Below the pieces are notes generated by a model. It made no database searches. It saw only the letters and a list, made by a program, of their open reading frames with translations, and was not told the origin of the DNA. This document shows, one piece after another, positions 48,308 through 56,984 of a stretch of 64,000 nucleotides of DNA. The stretch comes from Paenibacillus durus (GTDB taxonomy: Bacteria > Bacillota > Bacilli > Paenibacillales > Paenibacillaceae): NCBI RefSeq assembly GCF_000756615.1, contig NZ_CP009288.1, positions 2,046,001 to 2,110,000 on the forward strand. Direction: 5' to 3'. Both the position numbers and the translations under genes were made by a program. How positions within the stretch are numbered: position 1 is the stretch's first letter; each line of letters starts with the position of its first letter.

Positions 48308-48820
48308 ATGTCCTATGAGCTGGCGGTGGATTTATTGGAGCGAAGAGGCGTTTCCATCGATTCGATTGCCGAGATTGTATACAAGCTGCAATCATCCTAT
48401 TATCCGAATTTAAGCGGGGATGAGTGCATAGCGAGCGTCAAGGCCGTCCTGGGCAAAAGAGAGGTGCAATACACCTTGATGACGGGCATCACGCTGGATG
48501 AGCTGGCGGAGAAGAAGCAGCTGCCGCAGCCGTTTCAGGCGATTATGGAAGCCGATGAGTCGCTTTACGGGGCGGACGAGACATTGGCGCTTGGCATTAC
48601 AGGCGTTTATGGTATGATCGGTCTGACAGGATTCGGTTATCTGGACAAAATCAAACTGGGCGTCATCGGAGTCCTGAACGAGCGGAAGGACGGAATTCAT
48701 GTCTTTCTGGACGATCTGGTCGCAGGCATAGCCGCTGCGGCTTCGGCAAGAATCGCACATCGGCATGAGGGGGCGAAGGTGTATCCCGCCCGCGTAAATC
48801 CGGCGGAAATTGAGCCGTAA
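48308..48820 (+). CDS. Phosphatidylglycerophosphatase A-like protein (YutG)
   Basis: About 170 residues, PgpA/YutG family: SYELAVDLLERRGVSIDSIA, a Y(G)ADETLALGITGVYG segment and the late HVFLDDLVAGIAAA that matches the acidic PgpA motif. PgpA removes phosphate from phosphatidylglycerophosphate, but this soluble Firmicute group has no clear membrane helices. Three in-frame ATGs (48302, 48305, 48308) follow AAAGGGG; the third gives the best spacing. Confidence 0.78.
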   Translation: MSYELAVDLLERRGVSIDSIAEIVYKLQSSYYPNLSGDECIASVKAVLGKREVQYTLMTGITLDELAEKKQLPQPFQAIMEADESLYGADETLALGITGVYGMIGLTGFGYLDKIKLGVIGVLNERKDGIHVFLDDLVAGIAAAASARIAHRHEGAKVYPARVNPAEIEP

Positions 48821-48955
48821 AGCATAAATCCGGCGCGGTCTTTCCCGCGTTCCCCTCCTTCCTCTTTTGTTGCAGTAAAAAAGAAAACTATGTTATCATG
48901 GTTCCATTATACGGGATACGGCTTTGGAATCGAGATGGGGAGGCCTCGTCAGGAC

Positions 48956-49144
48956 ATGTGGACGGTAATTTATATTGCGCCTACCGCCAAAGTGGCGGAC
49001 ATGATTAAGAGCAAGTTGACAGAAGAGGGATTTCTGGTAAAATGCCGTCCTGTCAATATGTCCAAGCAGCAGTTTGAGATTCTGGTTCCTTCCGGCGAGC
49101 TTGATGAAGTGCAGGAAGTGCTTAACCTGATTCTGCATCCCTAG
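48956..49144 (+). CDS. Small conserved protein (DUF2007-like)
   Basis: A 62-residue protein beginning MWTVIYIAPTAKVADMIKSK, with a ferredoxin-like beta-alpha-beta pattern resembling the DUF2007 'putative signal transducing' family (a residue set around TEEGFLVKCR). In Paenibacillus genomes a gene of this kind commonly sits just before accD. The frame opens at 48890; ATG 48956 matches the expected N-terminus, with GGGGAGG about 12 bases upstream. Function unknown. Confidence 0.65.
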   Translation: MWTVIYIAPTAKVADMIKSKLTEEGFLVKCRPVNMSKQQFEILVPSGELDEVQEVLNLILHP

Positions 49145-49216
49145 ATCGGCATCATTAGAGCAGTCATTAAAGTGTAGATGCTGCCTAAGCAAATAAACGG
49201 CTGAAGAGGTGCAACC

Positions 49217-50110
49217 TTGTTCAAAGATTTGTTTCAGAAAAAACGGAAATATGCGACAGTTCCTTCGCAGCGTCTGGAGCAAGCGAACATACCGGCGGAA
49301 GGGGAGCGGCCCAAGCGGGAAATTCCCGAAGGGCTGATGAGCAAGTGTCCCAAATGCGGTTCGATCCAGTACAGCAAAGAACTGGAGAAGAATCTCAAGG
49401 TATGTACGGCCTGCGGCCATCATATGCGGCTGAACGCTCCCGAAAGGATCGCCATAACGCTTGACCCGGGCAGCTTTATCGAGTTCGACGCGGGGATGGT
49501 ATCTGTGGACCCGCTTCAATTCCCGGGGTACAGCACGAAGCTTGAGCAGCAGAAGCTGAAATCGGGCCAGCTTGACGCCGTTATTACGGGACAGGGAAGC
49601 ATCGGCGGCCATCCGGTTATTGTGGCGGTCATGAATTTTGAATTTTTTACGGGCAGCATGGGCTCGGTGGTAGGGGAGAAAATTACCCGCGCCGTCGAGG
49701 AAGCGACTGAAAGAAGGCTGCCGATGATTATATTCTCGACTTCCGGCGGAGCCCGGATGCAGGAGAGCATCCTGAGCCTGATGCAAATGGCGAAGACCAG
49801 CGCGGCGCTGGCGCGTTTTGGCGAGTCCGGAGGATTATACATATCCGTTATCACGGACCCGACGACGGGCGGCGTGTCCGCGAGCTTTGCGACGCTTGGC
49901 GATATCAACATCGCTGAGCCGGGAGCCGTATTCGGTTTTGCGGGCCGCATTGTAATCGAACAGACGATCCGCCAGAAGCTGCCGGATGACTTCCAGACGG
50001 CGGAGTTCAATTTACAGCACGGCCAGCTCGATCTGGTGGTGCACCGAAAGGAAATGCGCTCTATGCTTAGCAAAATTTTGGAGCTGCATGACGTGAAGGG
50101 GGGATTTTAG
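49217..50110 (+). CDS. accD: Acetyl-CoA carboxylase carboxyltransferase subunit beta
   Basis: A 297-residue protein, the beta half of carboxyltransferase, which makes malonyl-CoA for fatty-acid synthesis with AccA and the biotin carboxylase. The N-terminal four-Cys zinc ribbon is visible (SKCPKCGS and CTACGHHMR, about residues 45-75), followed by the crotonase-like fold with GFSMGSVVGEK-type, STSGGARMQE and TTGGVSASFATLGD loops. The start is TTG 49217 after AAGAGGTG. accA starts three bases downstream. Confidence 0.96.
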   Translation: MFKDLFQKKRKYATVPSQRLEQANIPAEGERPKREIPEGLMSKCPKCGSIQYSKELEKNLKVCTACGHHMRLNAPERIAITLDPGSFIEFDAGMVSVDPLQFPGYSTKLEQQKLKSGQLDAVITGQGSIGGHPVIVAVMNFEFFTGSMGSVVGEKITRAVEEATERRLPMIIFSTSGGARMQESILSLMQMAKTSAALARFGESGGLYISVITDPTTGGVSASFATLGDINIAEPGAVFGFAGRIVIEQTIRQKLPDDFQTAEFNLQHGQLDLVVHRKEMRSMLSKILELHDVKGGF

Positions 50111-50112
50111 AA

Positions 50113-51117
50113 ATGGCGGGGGACTTGCCTTTTGAAAAACCTCTCGTTGATATGCGTAAGAAAATTACGGAGCTAAAGCAGTTTGGGCATGAAAAAGATA
50201 TTGATTTCAGCGACGAAATCGCCCGGCTGGAGGAGCGCTACAAGGTGCTGGAGGAGGAGATATACTCTAATATCACACCTTCGCAGAAAATGCATCTTGC
50301 CAGGCACCATGGCCGTCCGACCTCGCTGGATCTGATCGGGCTTATCTTTACCGATTTTATCGAGCTGCACGGCGACCGGCTGTTCGGCGACGACCTTGCG
50401 GTCGTCGGGGGTATCGCGAAGCTGGAGGGAATACCGGTCACTGTGATTGGACAGCAGCGCGGCAAGGATACGAAGGACAACATCGCCAGATTTTTCGGCA
50501 GTGCGCATCCCGAAGGCTTCCGCAAGGCGCTTCGGCTGATGCAGCAGGCGGACAAGTTCCGGCGTCCGATCATTACGTTTATTGATACGAAGGGCGCTTA
50601 TCCCGGCAACACTGCGGAGGAACGGGGCCAATCGGAGGCGATTGCCCGCAATCTGCGTGAAATGTCCGGACTTGGCGTGCCTGTCGTCTGCGTCGTTATC
50701 GGTGAAGGCGGCAGCGGCGGGGCGCTGGCGATGGCCGTAGGCAACCGCGTGCTGATGCTGGAGCATGCCATTTACTCCGTCATTTCACCTAACGGCGCCG
50801 CGTCGATATTGTGGAAGGACGCCGCGAAGGCAGACCAGGCGGCGGAAGCAATGAAGATTACCGCCGACGATTTGCTAGCGATGGAAGTCATCGAGGAGAT
50901 GATCCCCGAGCCCAAGGGCGGCGCGCACCGCGATTACGGGACTACCGCAGCGTCCATTAAGGATGCCCTCATTCGGCATTTGCATGATTTGGCCAGTCTG
51001 GATGCTGACGAGCTTAGGGAAGACCGTTACCGGAAATTCCGTAAGATCGGGGAGTTCGCGGAATCGAAGGCGGCCGAAGAAGTCTTTACCGAAGAACCGG
51101 CGCTCAGTCCGGAGTAA
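50113..51117 (+). CDS. accA: Acetyl-CoA carboxylase carboxyltransferase subunit alpha
   Basis: A 334-residue partner of AccD. Motifs: KMHLARHHGRPTSLDLIGLI, LHGDRLFGDD, FIDTKGAYPGNTAEERGQSE, VCVVIGEGGSGGALAMAVG and HAIYSVISPNGAAS. ATG 50113 lies two bases after the accD stop, with AAGGGGGGA overlapping the accD end, so the subunits are made in equal amounts. A terminator follows; in many Bacillales pfkA would follow instead. Confidence 0.96.
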   Translation: MAGDLPFEKPLVDMRKKITELKQFGHEKDIDFSDEIARLEERYKVLEEEIYSNITPSQKMHLARHHGRPTSLDLIGLIFTDFIELHGDRLFGDDLAVVGGIAKLEGIPVTVIGQQRGKDTKDNIARFFGSAHPEGFRKALRLMQQADKFRRPIITFIDTKGAYPGNTAEERGQSEAIARNLREMSGLGVPVVCVVIGEGGSGGALAMAVGNRVLMLEHAIYSVISPNGAASILWKDAAKADQAAEAMKITADDLLAMEVIEEMIPEPKGGAHRDYGTTAASIKDALIRHLHDLASLDADELREDRYRKFRKIGEFAESKAAEEVFTEEPALSPE

Positions 51118-51181
51118 CAGCATTTTCTTTACCCAAGAGGCCCGACAAGAGGCCCGATTTACTAAATAACCTTGCAATCCG

Positions 51182-51213
51182 TAACCCCGAATCGGCTTCG
51201 GGGTTATTTTTTT
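51182..51213 (+). terminator. acc operon terminator
   Basis: Perfect 10-bp stem TAACCCCGAA / TTCGGGGTTA with loop TCGGC and seven T residues. Confidence 0.9.
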
Positions 51214-51317
51214 AAAATATAAGAATGTATAAGCTGAGCGCTTATCATTTTGTCTTATATTTCTACGAGAAAACGGGTACCCTCCTCCTCCGAGGACGGC
51301 GCAGCCGTTTCTTCTTG
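51214..51317 (+). repeat. Structured intergenic repeat, copy 2 (best preserved)
   Basis: The first stem AAATATAAGA (51215-51224) / TCTTATATTT (51253-51262) is perfect and encloses ATAAGC-TGAGC-GCTTAT (51229-51245). The second stem AAACGG (51271-51276) / CCGTTT (51305-51310) is extended by GAG/CTTC pairs. Exact blocks are shared with the copy at 18023. It occupies the spacer between accA and pyk, where pfkA is commonly found. Either a small structured RNA or a non-autonomous repeat; no protein coding. Confidence 0.65.
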
Positions 51318-51509
51318 TTGGGCAGCACCGCCGCTAATTTATATGAAAAGCCGCAGAAACATTGATTTTGCTGTCCGGTTGAAGTAATATTCATAAGGGC
51401 GCAGTCAATACTGCATATGACATAGTTCCTATTCATTTGGACAACTTTGTAGTAGATTTTGTAGTTGGAAAAAGTGTAGACAGAGAAACGAAAAAACGGA
51501 GGAAAACTA

Positions 51510-52931
51510 ATGCGGAAAAGTAAAATTGTATGTACGATTGGTCCTGCAAGTGAATCGTTGGAGAACCTCAAGAAATTGATTCTGGCCGGAATGAATGTGG
51601 CACGCTTGAACTTCTCCCACGGTGACTTTGAAGAGCATGGAGCACGGATTAAGAACATCCGTCTGGCATGTAAGGAACTGAACAAGACAGTTGCCATCCT
51701 GCTCGATACGAAAGGACCTGAGATTCGTACAGGCAAGCTGGAAGTGGAACCGATTGAACTGGTGCAGGACGAGTACCTGACCCTGACTACGGAAGAGATT
51801 CTTGGCGACAAAAATCGCATTTCCGTCACTTACTCTGACCTTCCAAAAGACGTTCAAGTAGGCTCCACCATTCTGATTGACGACGGCCTTATCGGTCTTA
51901 CCGTCGTCGACGTTCAAGGCACGGAAATCAAGACCCGTATTGTCAACGGCGGTACGATCAAGAGCAAGAAGGGCGTTAACGTCCCTGGAGTTGCCATTTC
52001 CCTGCCGGGTATTACGGAGAAAGACACCAATGATATCATTTTCGGGATCGAACAGGACATCGATTTTATCGCCGCTTCCTTCGTTCGCAAAGCCAGCGAT
52101 GTTAAGGAAATCCGCGATCTTCTCGCGAAGCATAACGCGAGCCATATCCAAATCATCTCCAAAATTGAAAATCAACAGGGTGTCGATAACCTTGACGAAA
52201 TTCTGGCAGTGTCCGACGGCCTGATGGTTGCCCGTGGCGACCTTGGCGTGGAAATTCCGGCGGAAGATGTGCCGCTCGCACAGAAACTGATGATTCAAAA
52301 ATGTAACATTGCAGGCAAACCGGTAATCACCGCTACGCAAATGCTCGATTCCATGCAGCGCAACCCGCGTCCAACCCGCGCAGAAGCGAGTGATGTGGCC
52401 AACGCCATTTTCGACGGAACCGACGCTATCATGCTGTCCGGCGAAACGGCTGCAGGTAAATACCCGGTAGAATCGGTACAGACAATGTCCCGTATCGCCG
52501 AAAAAGCGGAATCCGCGCTGAATCACCGTGAAATCTTCCTGAAGCAGCAAATTGCTCAAGAAACGACAGTAACGGAAGCAATCAGCCAATCCGTAGCCAT
52601 CTCGGCGCTGGATCTGAGTGCCAAAGCGATCATTTCCTCCACGGTCAGCGGACATACCGCCCGCGTAGTATCGAAGTACCGTCCGGTATCTCCGATCATC
52701 GCGGTAACGACTCAGGAAAGAACAATGCGTCAACTGGCTCTCGTATGGGGCGTAACTCCGGTTAAGGGATCGCCGGCTTCGTCCACCGATGAGCTTCTGG
52801 AAACCGCTGTTCAAGGCGGCAAAGATTCCGGTGTTGTCAAAGCAGGCGACCTTGTTGTGATTACTGCAGGTATTCCGCTCGGACATTCCGGTTCTACGAA
52901 CCTGGTAAAAGTGGAGCAAATTGCCGACTAA
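51510..52931 (+). CDS. pyk: Pyruvate kinase
   Basis: A 473-residue glycolytic enzyme making pyruvate and ATP from PEP and ADP. Motifs: RKSKIVCTIGPASESLENL, MNVARLNFSHGD, LLDTKGPEIRTGKL, the catalytic Lys/Glu region IQIISKIENQQGVDNLDEIL, MVARGDLGVEIP and FDGTDAIMLSGETAAGKYP. It ends after the standard C-terminal domain (PLGHSGSTNLVKV) and lacks the ~110-residue PEP-utiliser-like extra domain found in Bacillus and Geobacillus enzymes. ATG 51510 follows CGGAGGAAA. Confidence 0.96.
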   Translation: MRKSKIVCTIGPASESLENLKKLILAGMNVARLNFSHGDFEEHGARIKNIRLACKELNKTVAILLDTKGPEIRTGKLEVEPIELVQDEYLTLTTEEILGDKNRISVTYSDLPKDVQVGSTILIDDGLIGLTVVDVQGTEIKTRIVNGGTIKSKKGVNVPGVAISLPGITEKDTNDIIFGIEQDIDFIAASFVRKASDVKEIRDLLAKHNASHIQIISKIENQQGVDNLDEILAVSDGLMVARGDLGVEIPAEDVPLAQKLMIQKCNIAGKPVITATQMLDSMQRNPRPTRAEASDVANAIFDGTDAIMLSGETAAGKYPVESVQTMSRIAEKAESALNHREIFLKQQIAQETTVTEAISQSVAISALDLSAKAIISSTVSGHTARVVSKYRPVSPIIAVTTQERTMRQLALVWGVTPVKGSPASSTDELLETAVQGGKDSGVVKAGDLVVITAGIPLGHSGSTNLVKVEQIAD

Positions 52932-52990
52932 TTTGCTGATACCCGCATATTGAAGTCTAGCAATATTGCAAGCTATAAGATTTGAAATAA

Positions 52991-53022
52991 AAAGCAATGG
53001 CAGAAAATGCCATTGCTTTTTG
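52991..53022 (+). terminator. pyk terminator
   Basis: Stem AAAGCAATGGCA (52991-53002) / TGCCATTGCTTT (53008-53019) with loop GAAAA and a T-run. The remaining ~165 bases to the next gene show nothing clear apart from its ribosome site. Confidence 0.9.
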
Positions 53023-53188
53023 CTTGGAAATGATTCAATACCATTTCCACCTATGGGAGTATCCGGATGATGCTCGGCTTCGGTGCTCCCACAGAAAGCT
53101 GCCTGCGACAGCTGAAGGACTTAGCGCGCAACTTGAAATCTAAGGCTGAATAAGCTATTTTAAATCAAGGGAAAGGAGGAGATCATGC

Positions 53189-53746
53189 GTGGAAACCCAA
53201 GATTTTTTGCCGGGCCCCTGGCATGCCGCCTCCTTGAGGGTCCGTTACCAGGAGAGCGATCAGATGGGTGTGGTATACCATTCCAATTATTTGAACTGGT
53301 TTGAAATCGGGCGGACCGAAATGCTGCGCGAACTCGGCTTTTCCTATCTTGAACTGGAGAACCGGGGCATGCTGCTTCCGGTCACCTCGGCAGAGCTGCA
53401 ATTCAAACGGTCCGCAAAATATGATGATACAATCGCCGTCTATGCCCGCATGTCGTCGTTTACGCCCCTTCGGCTAACTTTCGAGTATGAGGTGCGGCGG
53501 GTATCCGGCCCGGAACTGACCGGCGCCCGCTTGTATGGATCGGATGCCGCTGTTCTGCATAACAATAATGAGGCGTCATTTGCTGAGGGCTTTCAAGCCT
53601 CGGCTGCCGGAGAACTGCTGGTTACCGGCTCCACCGGCCATGCCTGGGTAAACCGGGAGCTCAGGCCCGTTCGGCTGGACAGAACACTGCCAGAAGTTTA
53701 CGGTGCAATCGTAACGGCGCTGCGCAAAGAAAAGAGGACGATATGA
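53189..53746 (+). CDS. Acyl-CoA thioesterase, hot-dog fold (YbgC/FadM-like)
   Basis: A 185-residue 4HBT-family protein. Motifs: LRVRYQESDQMGVVYHSNYL followed by NWFEIGRTEML with the catalytic-Asp-like D(Q)MGVVYH signature, then ELQFKRSAKYDD. It is longer than typical (~140) by a C-terminal ~40 residues. It hydrolyses acyl-CoA thioesters; chain preference unknown. GTG 53189 has AAGGAGGAG seven bases upstream; the nearby ATG 53185 is out of frame. It overlaps fxsA by four bases; an equivalent gene follows pyk in Bacillus. Confidence 0.88.
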   Translation: METQDFLPGPWHAASLRVRYQESDQMGVVYHSNYLNWFEIGRTEMLRELGFSYLELENRGMLLPVTSAELQFKRSAKYDDTIAVYARMSSFTPLRLTFEYEVRRVSGPELTGARLYGSDAAVLHNNNEASFAEGFQASAAGELLVTGSTGHAWVNRELRPVRLDRTLPEVYGAIVTALRKEKRTI

Positions 53747-54141
53747 TTAAAAGAAATTGGCTGTGGGCGGCGTTGTTTATTATTCCCGCTACAGAACTAT
53801 TCGGCTTTATCCTGGTATCGTCCTGGTTCGGAGCGTCCAAGACGCTGCTGTTGCTGATCTCGACTTCACTCATCGGTTTTCTGATGATGCGTTTTGAGGG
53901 CAGCAAGGTACTGCAGGACAGCAGGCAGCAAATGCAAGAGGGCAGGATTCCGGGCCGGACGATGCTGGACGGGTTATGCATCTTTTTCGGGGGACTGCTG
54001 CTGATTATACCGGGATTTATCACGGACATTATTGGCTTCACCTTGGTTTTTCCCCTGACCCGGCCTCTGTACCTCGGATTTCTGCTGAAGTGGATTGAGA
54101 AAAAAATGAAGAACGGCACGTTTACCTATTATAAGAGATAA
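53743..54141 (+). CDS. fxsA: FxsA family membrane protein (YtwI)
   Basis: A 132-residue FxsA-family protein with three to four membrane helices (LWAALFIIPATELFGFILVS, LLLLISTSLIGFLMM, the Gly-rich FFGGLLLIIPGFITDIIGF). The motif IPGFITDIIGF is typical. FxsA in E. coli relieves phage T7 exclusion by F; the role in Firmicutes is unknown. The start overlaps the thioesterase stop (ATGA). A terminator follows. Confidence 0.92.
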   Translation: MIKRNWLWAALFIIPATELFGFILVSSWFGASKTLLLLISTSLIGFLMMRFEGSKVLQDSRQQMQEGRIPGRTMLDGLCIFFGGLLLIIPGFITDIIGFTLVFPLTRPLYLGFLLKWIEKKMKNGTFTYYKR

Positions 54142-54161
54142 CCGGCACTTAAACTTTACCC

Positions 54162-54207
54162 AAAAGAGCGAAGACCGTCTGATCATCATGCGGCTTTCGC
54201 TCTTTTT
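54162..54207 (+). terminator. fxsA terminator
   Basis: AAAAGAGCGAAGACCG (54162-54177) with CGGCTTTCGCTCTTTT (54191-54206), one mismatch, followed by T residues. Confidence 0.85.
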
Positions 54208-54297
54208 ATCGTTTCATATGGCCGCGTTTGTGCACGTACAGATTTAGAGGCGTTATGCCGGCTTAGAGCGGCAGGCAGCTCTTGCGGGGCCGTCTCC

Positions 54298-55413
54298 TTA
54301 GTGCAGTCTGCCATTTAGAATATAGGAATGGAGACTTCGGAAGACACCCGCCCGCCACAAGGCGCCAAGGATCACAAGCGCAACCGGACCGAGAATCAGG
54401 CCGGCTGCACCGAGCAGCTTCAGGCCGGCGAACATGCCGATCAGCATGGCAAGCGGGTCGAGACCTGTGCTGCTGGCCACGAGCTTGGGCTCCAGCACCT
54501 GACGGGTAATCAAAGTGATGCCATACAACACGGAAAGACCGATGCCAAGCGGCATATCACCTGTCATATAGGAATAGAGAGCCCACGGAATCATTACGAT
54601 ACCGACGCCAAGATAGGGCATCAGATCGACAAGACCGATCATCAGTCCAAGAACGAAGGCCGATTTGACACCCAGAAGAATCAGGCCGGCGATAACAATG
54701 ACTCCAGTAATCGAGATTAAGACAAGCTGCGCAAGCAGATAACCGAAGAACGCTCTCCGCAGATCGCTGAAGATTTTCGCCGCTGTGCTGCGAAATCCGT
54801 CCGGCAGCCAATCTGACAGTATTCGGCTCCGCCGCTCCCATCCTGTGGCGAGAAAAAAGGCAGCTAGAACGACGACAATGAGGACTGTTCCGAGCGATGG
54901 GAGGGAAGCGATTATTTTAAGAATCAGATTGAAGATGCCGGTAACGAGATTGGTCGCGGCAACCCCGATCGATTCCGTCGTTTTGCTGATATGGCTGTCG
55001 ATCGTGGCGTGATAATCCGGATTGCTGTTGTAGAACTGGTTAATTTGGTTAATGATATTTTGAAGGCGGTCGCTGCGGCTCCAGGATTGAAGCAGTTCAT
55101 GCCACTGCGGCGCGTGAAGATTGAAGGATTGGGCAAGAACGGCCAGTTCTTTCACCAGCCGGGTAACAAGCGCGGTAAGCACAAGCCCAGCGGAGCCGAT
55201 ATAAAGCGCAAGCGAGAGGATGACCGCAAGCCATGACGGCAGCCGAAGCCGCTTTAGGCCTTCTACGACCGGGCGTATGCTGTAAGCGAGCAGCCAGGCG
55301 AGGCACAGCGGATACAGCAGCGGAAGCAGTACATAGAGGCAGAAGAGAACAAGAATGACGGCCAAAACGACCCATAGGCCTCTCAGCAGCCTCTTCAGCG
55401 TCAGGCTGTCCAT
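54298..55413 (-). CDS. ytvI: Sporulation integral membrane protein YtvI (AI-2E family)
   Basis: A 371-residue polytopic protein with about eight helices in the AI-2E/PerM arrangement: two N-terminal helices, a central soluble segment (LLQSWSRSDRLQNIINQINQ) and a C-terminal helix bundle with LMIGLVDLMPYLGVGIVMIP and VLEPKLVASSTGLDPLAMLI. Gene order (fxsA - ytvI - citZ) matches Bacillus, where YtvI is a sporulation membrane protein. It lies on the opposite strand from its neighbours. ATG 55413 follows AAAGGAGAATCGGC. Confidence 0.92.
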   Translation of the reverse strand: MDSLTLKRLLRGLWVVLAVILVLFCLYVLLPLLYPLCLAWLLAYSIRPVVEGLKRLRLPSWLAVILSLALYIGSAGLVLTALVTRLVKELAVLAQSFNLHAPQWHELLQSWSRSDRLQNIINQINQFYNSNPDYHATIDSHISKTTESIGVAATNLVTGIFNLILKIIASLPSLGTVLIVVVLAAFFLATGWERRSRILSDWLPDGFRSTAAKIFSDLRRAFFGYLLAQLVLISITGVIVIAGLILLGVKSAFVLGLMIGLVDLMPYLGVGIVMIPWALYSYMTGDMPLGIGLSVLYGITLITRQVLEPKLVASSTGLDPLAMLIGMFAGLKLLGAAGLILGPVALVILGALWRAGVFRSLHSYILNGRLH

Positions 55414-55581
55414 GCCGATTCTCCTTTCTTTATGCGGAAATGAACGGCTCTTATAATGCTCGTCCTCGTCCTAATGTATATTCCGGTAAAAGGGAAATCA
55501 TCCCTTTTTTCGGCCCGTGTAAACTGAAGGTGCATACATGAAACGCTCGCAAGGAAGCAATTTTCTATCTCTCCGATAAAA

Positions 55582-55728
55582 TCATTTGATGCGCCGCAAA
55601 GCTTCCATATAGTTCACGTAATCTACAATTTCCGGTATGATAATTAAAGGCTCTATTTTTTTGGATTGACCTATTATTTCATCAACCTTCTGGGCAGCAG
55701 GCTTAATTAATACGCTATCATTTTTTAA
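55582..55728 (-). pseudogene. Gene remnant without a start codon
   Basis: Minus-strand frame of ~48 codons: VLIKPAAQKVDEIIGQSKK followed by IEPLIIIPEIVDYVNYMEAL and RRIK, ending in TGA at 55582. It is clearly protein-like, but a stop precedes it at 55729 and there is no start codon or ribosome site near its beginning. Probably the tail of a deleted gene. It accounts for much of the 390-bp gap between ytvI and citZ. Confidence 0.35.
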
Positions 55729-55738
55729 CTACTTTAAA

Positions 55739-55753
55739 TTGTAAATGTTTTCA
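55739..55753 (+). promoter_or_regulatory. cre-like CcpA site upstream of citZ
   Basis: TTGTAAATGTTTTCA matches the cre consensus WTGNAANCGNWNNCW with one mismatch (T for C). It lies about 50 bases before the citZ start. citZ is subject to CcpA catabolite repression in Bacillus; inferred here. Confidence 0.5.
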
Positions 55754-55803
55754 CAGGTTTTCACCTCTAAATACCCTCAGTTGGCAAAAGGAGAGATTTT
55801 ACA

Positions 55804-56916
55804 ATGACAGTTATAAAGGGACTGGAAGGCATTGTTGCGGCTGCTTCCTCCATCAGTTCAATTGTGGACGGCGTGCTCACTTACCGCGGTTATGATATCG
55901 ATGATCTTGCCGAAAATGCCAGCTTCGAAGAGACGGCCTTCTTGCTCTGGTTCGGCAGCTTGCCTACCACGGCCGAGCTGGAGAAACTGAAGCGGGACCT
56001 GAGCGATTTTGCGGCGATTCCGGAGCAGGTTATCGCGCAGATGAAGCTGTATCCGAAGGATGCCAATACGATGGCCGCCTTGCGCTCCGCCATATCGAGT
56101 CTGGCGCTGTACGATGAGGCTGCCGATGATATGAGCCGCAGCGCCAATGAAATCAAGGCAGTGAAGCTGCAGGCGCAAATTCCGACGATTGTGGCGGCGC
56201 TGGCGCGCATCCGCAAAGGGCTGGAGCCTGTCGCTCCCAAGCCTGGCGCCTCCATTGCCGAGAACTTTTTGTATATGCTCCGGGGCGAGCAGCCCGATAT
56301 GGTATCGGTCAAGGCTCTCGACACAGGGCTTGTGCTGCATGCCGACCATGAGCTGAACGCCTCGACCTTTACCGCAAGGGTAACGGTTGCGACGCTGTCT
56401 GACATTTACTCCGGAGTCACCTCGGCAATCGGTGCGCTTAAAGGTCCGCTGCACGGCGGAGCGAACGAAGCTGTAATGAAAATGCTGGAGGAAATCGGCA
56501 GCTTTGAGAATGTAGAGCCTTATATCCGCGCCAAGCTGGACCGCAGGGAGAAAATTATGGGCTTCGGGCATCGTGTCTACAAGAACGGCGATCCGCGCGC
56601 GAAGCACCTGATGAAAATGTCGCGCGAGTTGGGCGTAATCAAGGGCGATACGACACTGTACGACATGTCCGTGAAGATTGAAGAATTGGTAACCGGGCAG
56701 AAAGGCCTTAAGCCCAATGTCGATTTTTATTCCGCGTCCGTGTATACTCAATTAAGCATAGACCGCGAGCTGTTTACGCCGATCTTCGCCATCAGCAGGG
56801 TATCGGGATGGACCGCTCACATTCTCGAACAGTACGAAGACAACCGCATTATCCGTCCGCGCGCGGAATACACGGGTCTTGTGGAGCAAAAATACGTTCC
56901 GGTCAACGAAAGATAA
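55804..56916 (+). CDS. citZ: Citrate synthase
   Basis: A 370-residue citrate synthase condensing acetyl-CoA and oxaloacetate. Active-site regions: the HADHELNASTFTAR loop, GALKGPLHGGANEAVM, IMGFGHRVYKNGDPRA and the C-terminal SRVSGWTAHILEQ with the substrate-binding Arg. The N-terminal DGVLTYRGYDIDDLAE is typical of the short Gram-positive type. ATG 55804 follows AAAGGAGAG. First gene of the citZ-icd unit. Confidence 0.96.
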   Translation: MTVIKGLEGIVAAASSISSIVDGVLTYRGYDIDDLAENASFEETAFLLWFGSLPTTAELEKLKRDLSDFAAIPEQVIAQMKLYPKDANTMAALRSAISSLALYDEAADDMSRSANEIKAVKLQAQIPTIVAALARIRKGLEPVAPKPGASIAENFLYMLRGEQPDMVSVKALDTGLVLHADHELNASTFTARVTVATLSDIYSGVTSAIGALKGPLHGGANEAVMKMLEEIGSFENVEPYIRAKLDRREKIMGFGHRVYKNGDPRAKHLMKMSRELGVIKGDTTLYDMSVKIEELVTGQKGLKPNVDFYSASVYTQLSIDRELFTPIFAISRVSGWTAHILEQYEDNRIIRPRAEYTGLVEQKYVPVNER

Positions 56917-56984
56917 GCAGCCTTTTTTCTGCATGCCTGTCCTGAGCGGAAGGACGCTGGCGACAGATGATTAGCCGCTATAAT

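Noticed and set aside
51507..52997. 496-codon minus-strand ORF
   Set aside because: Antisense to pyruvate kinase, which has all family motifs; no ribosome site or protein features of its own.
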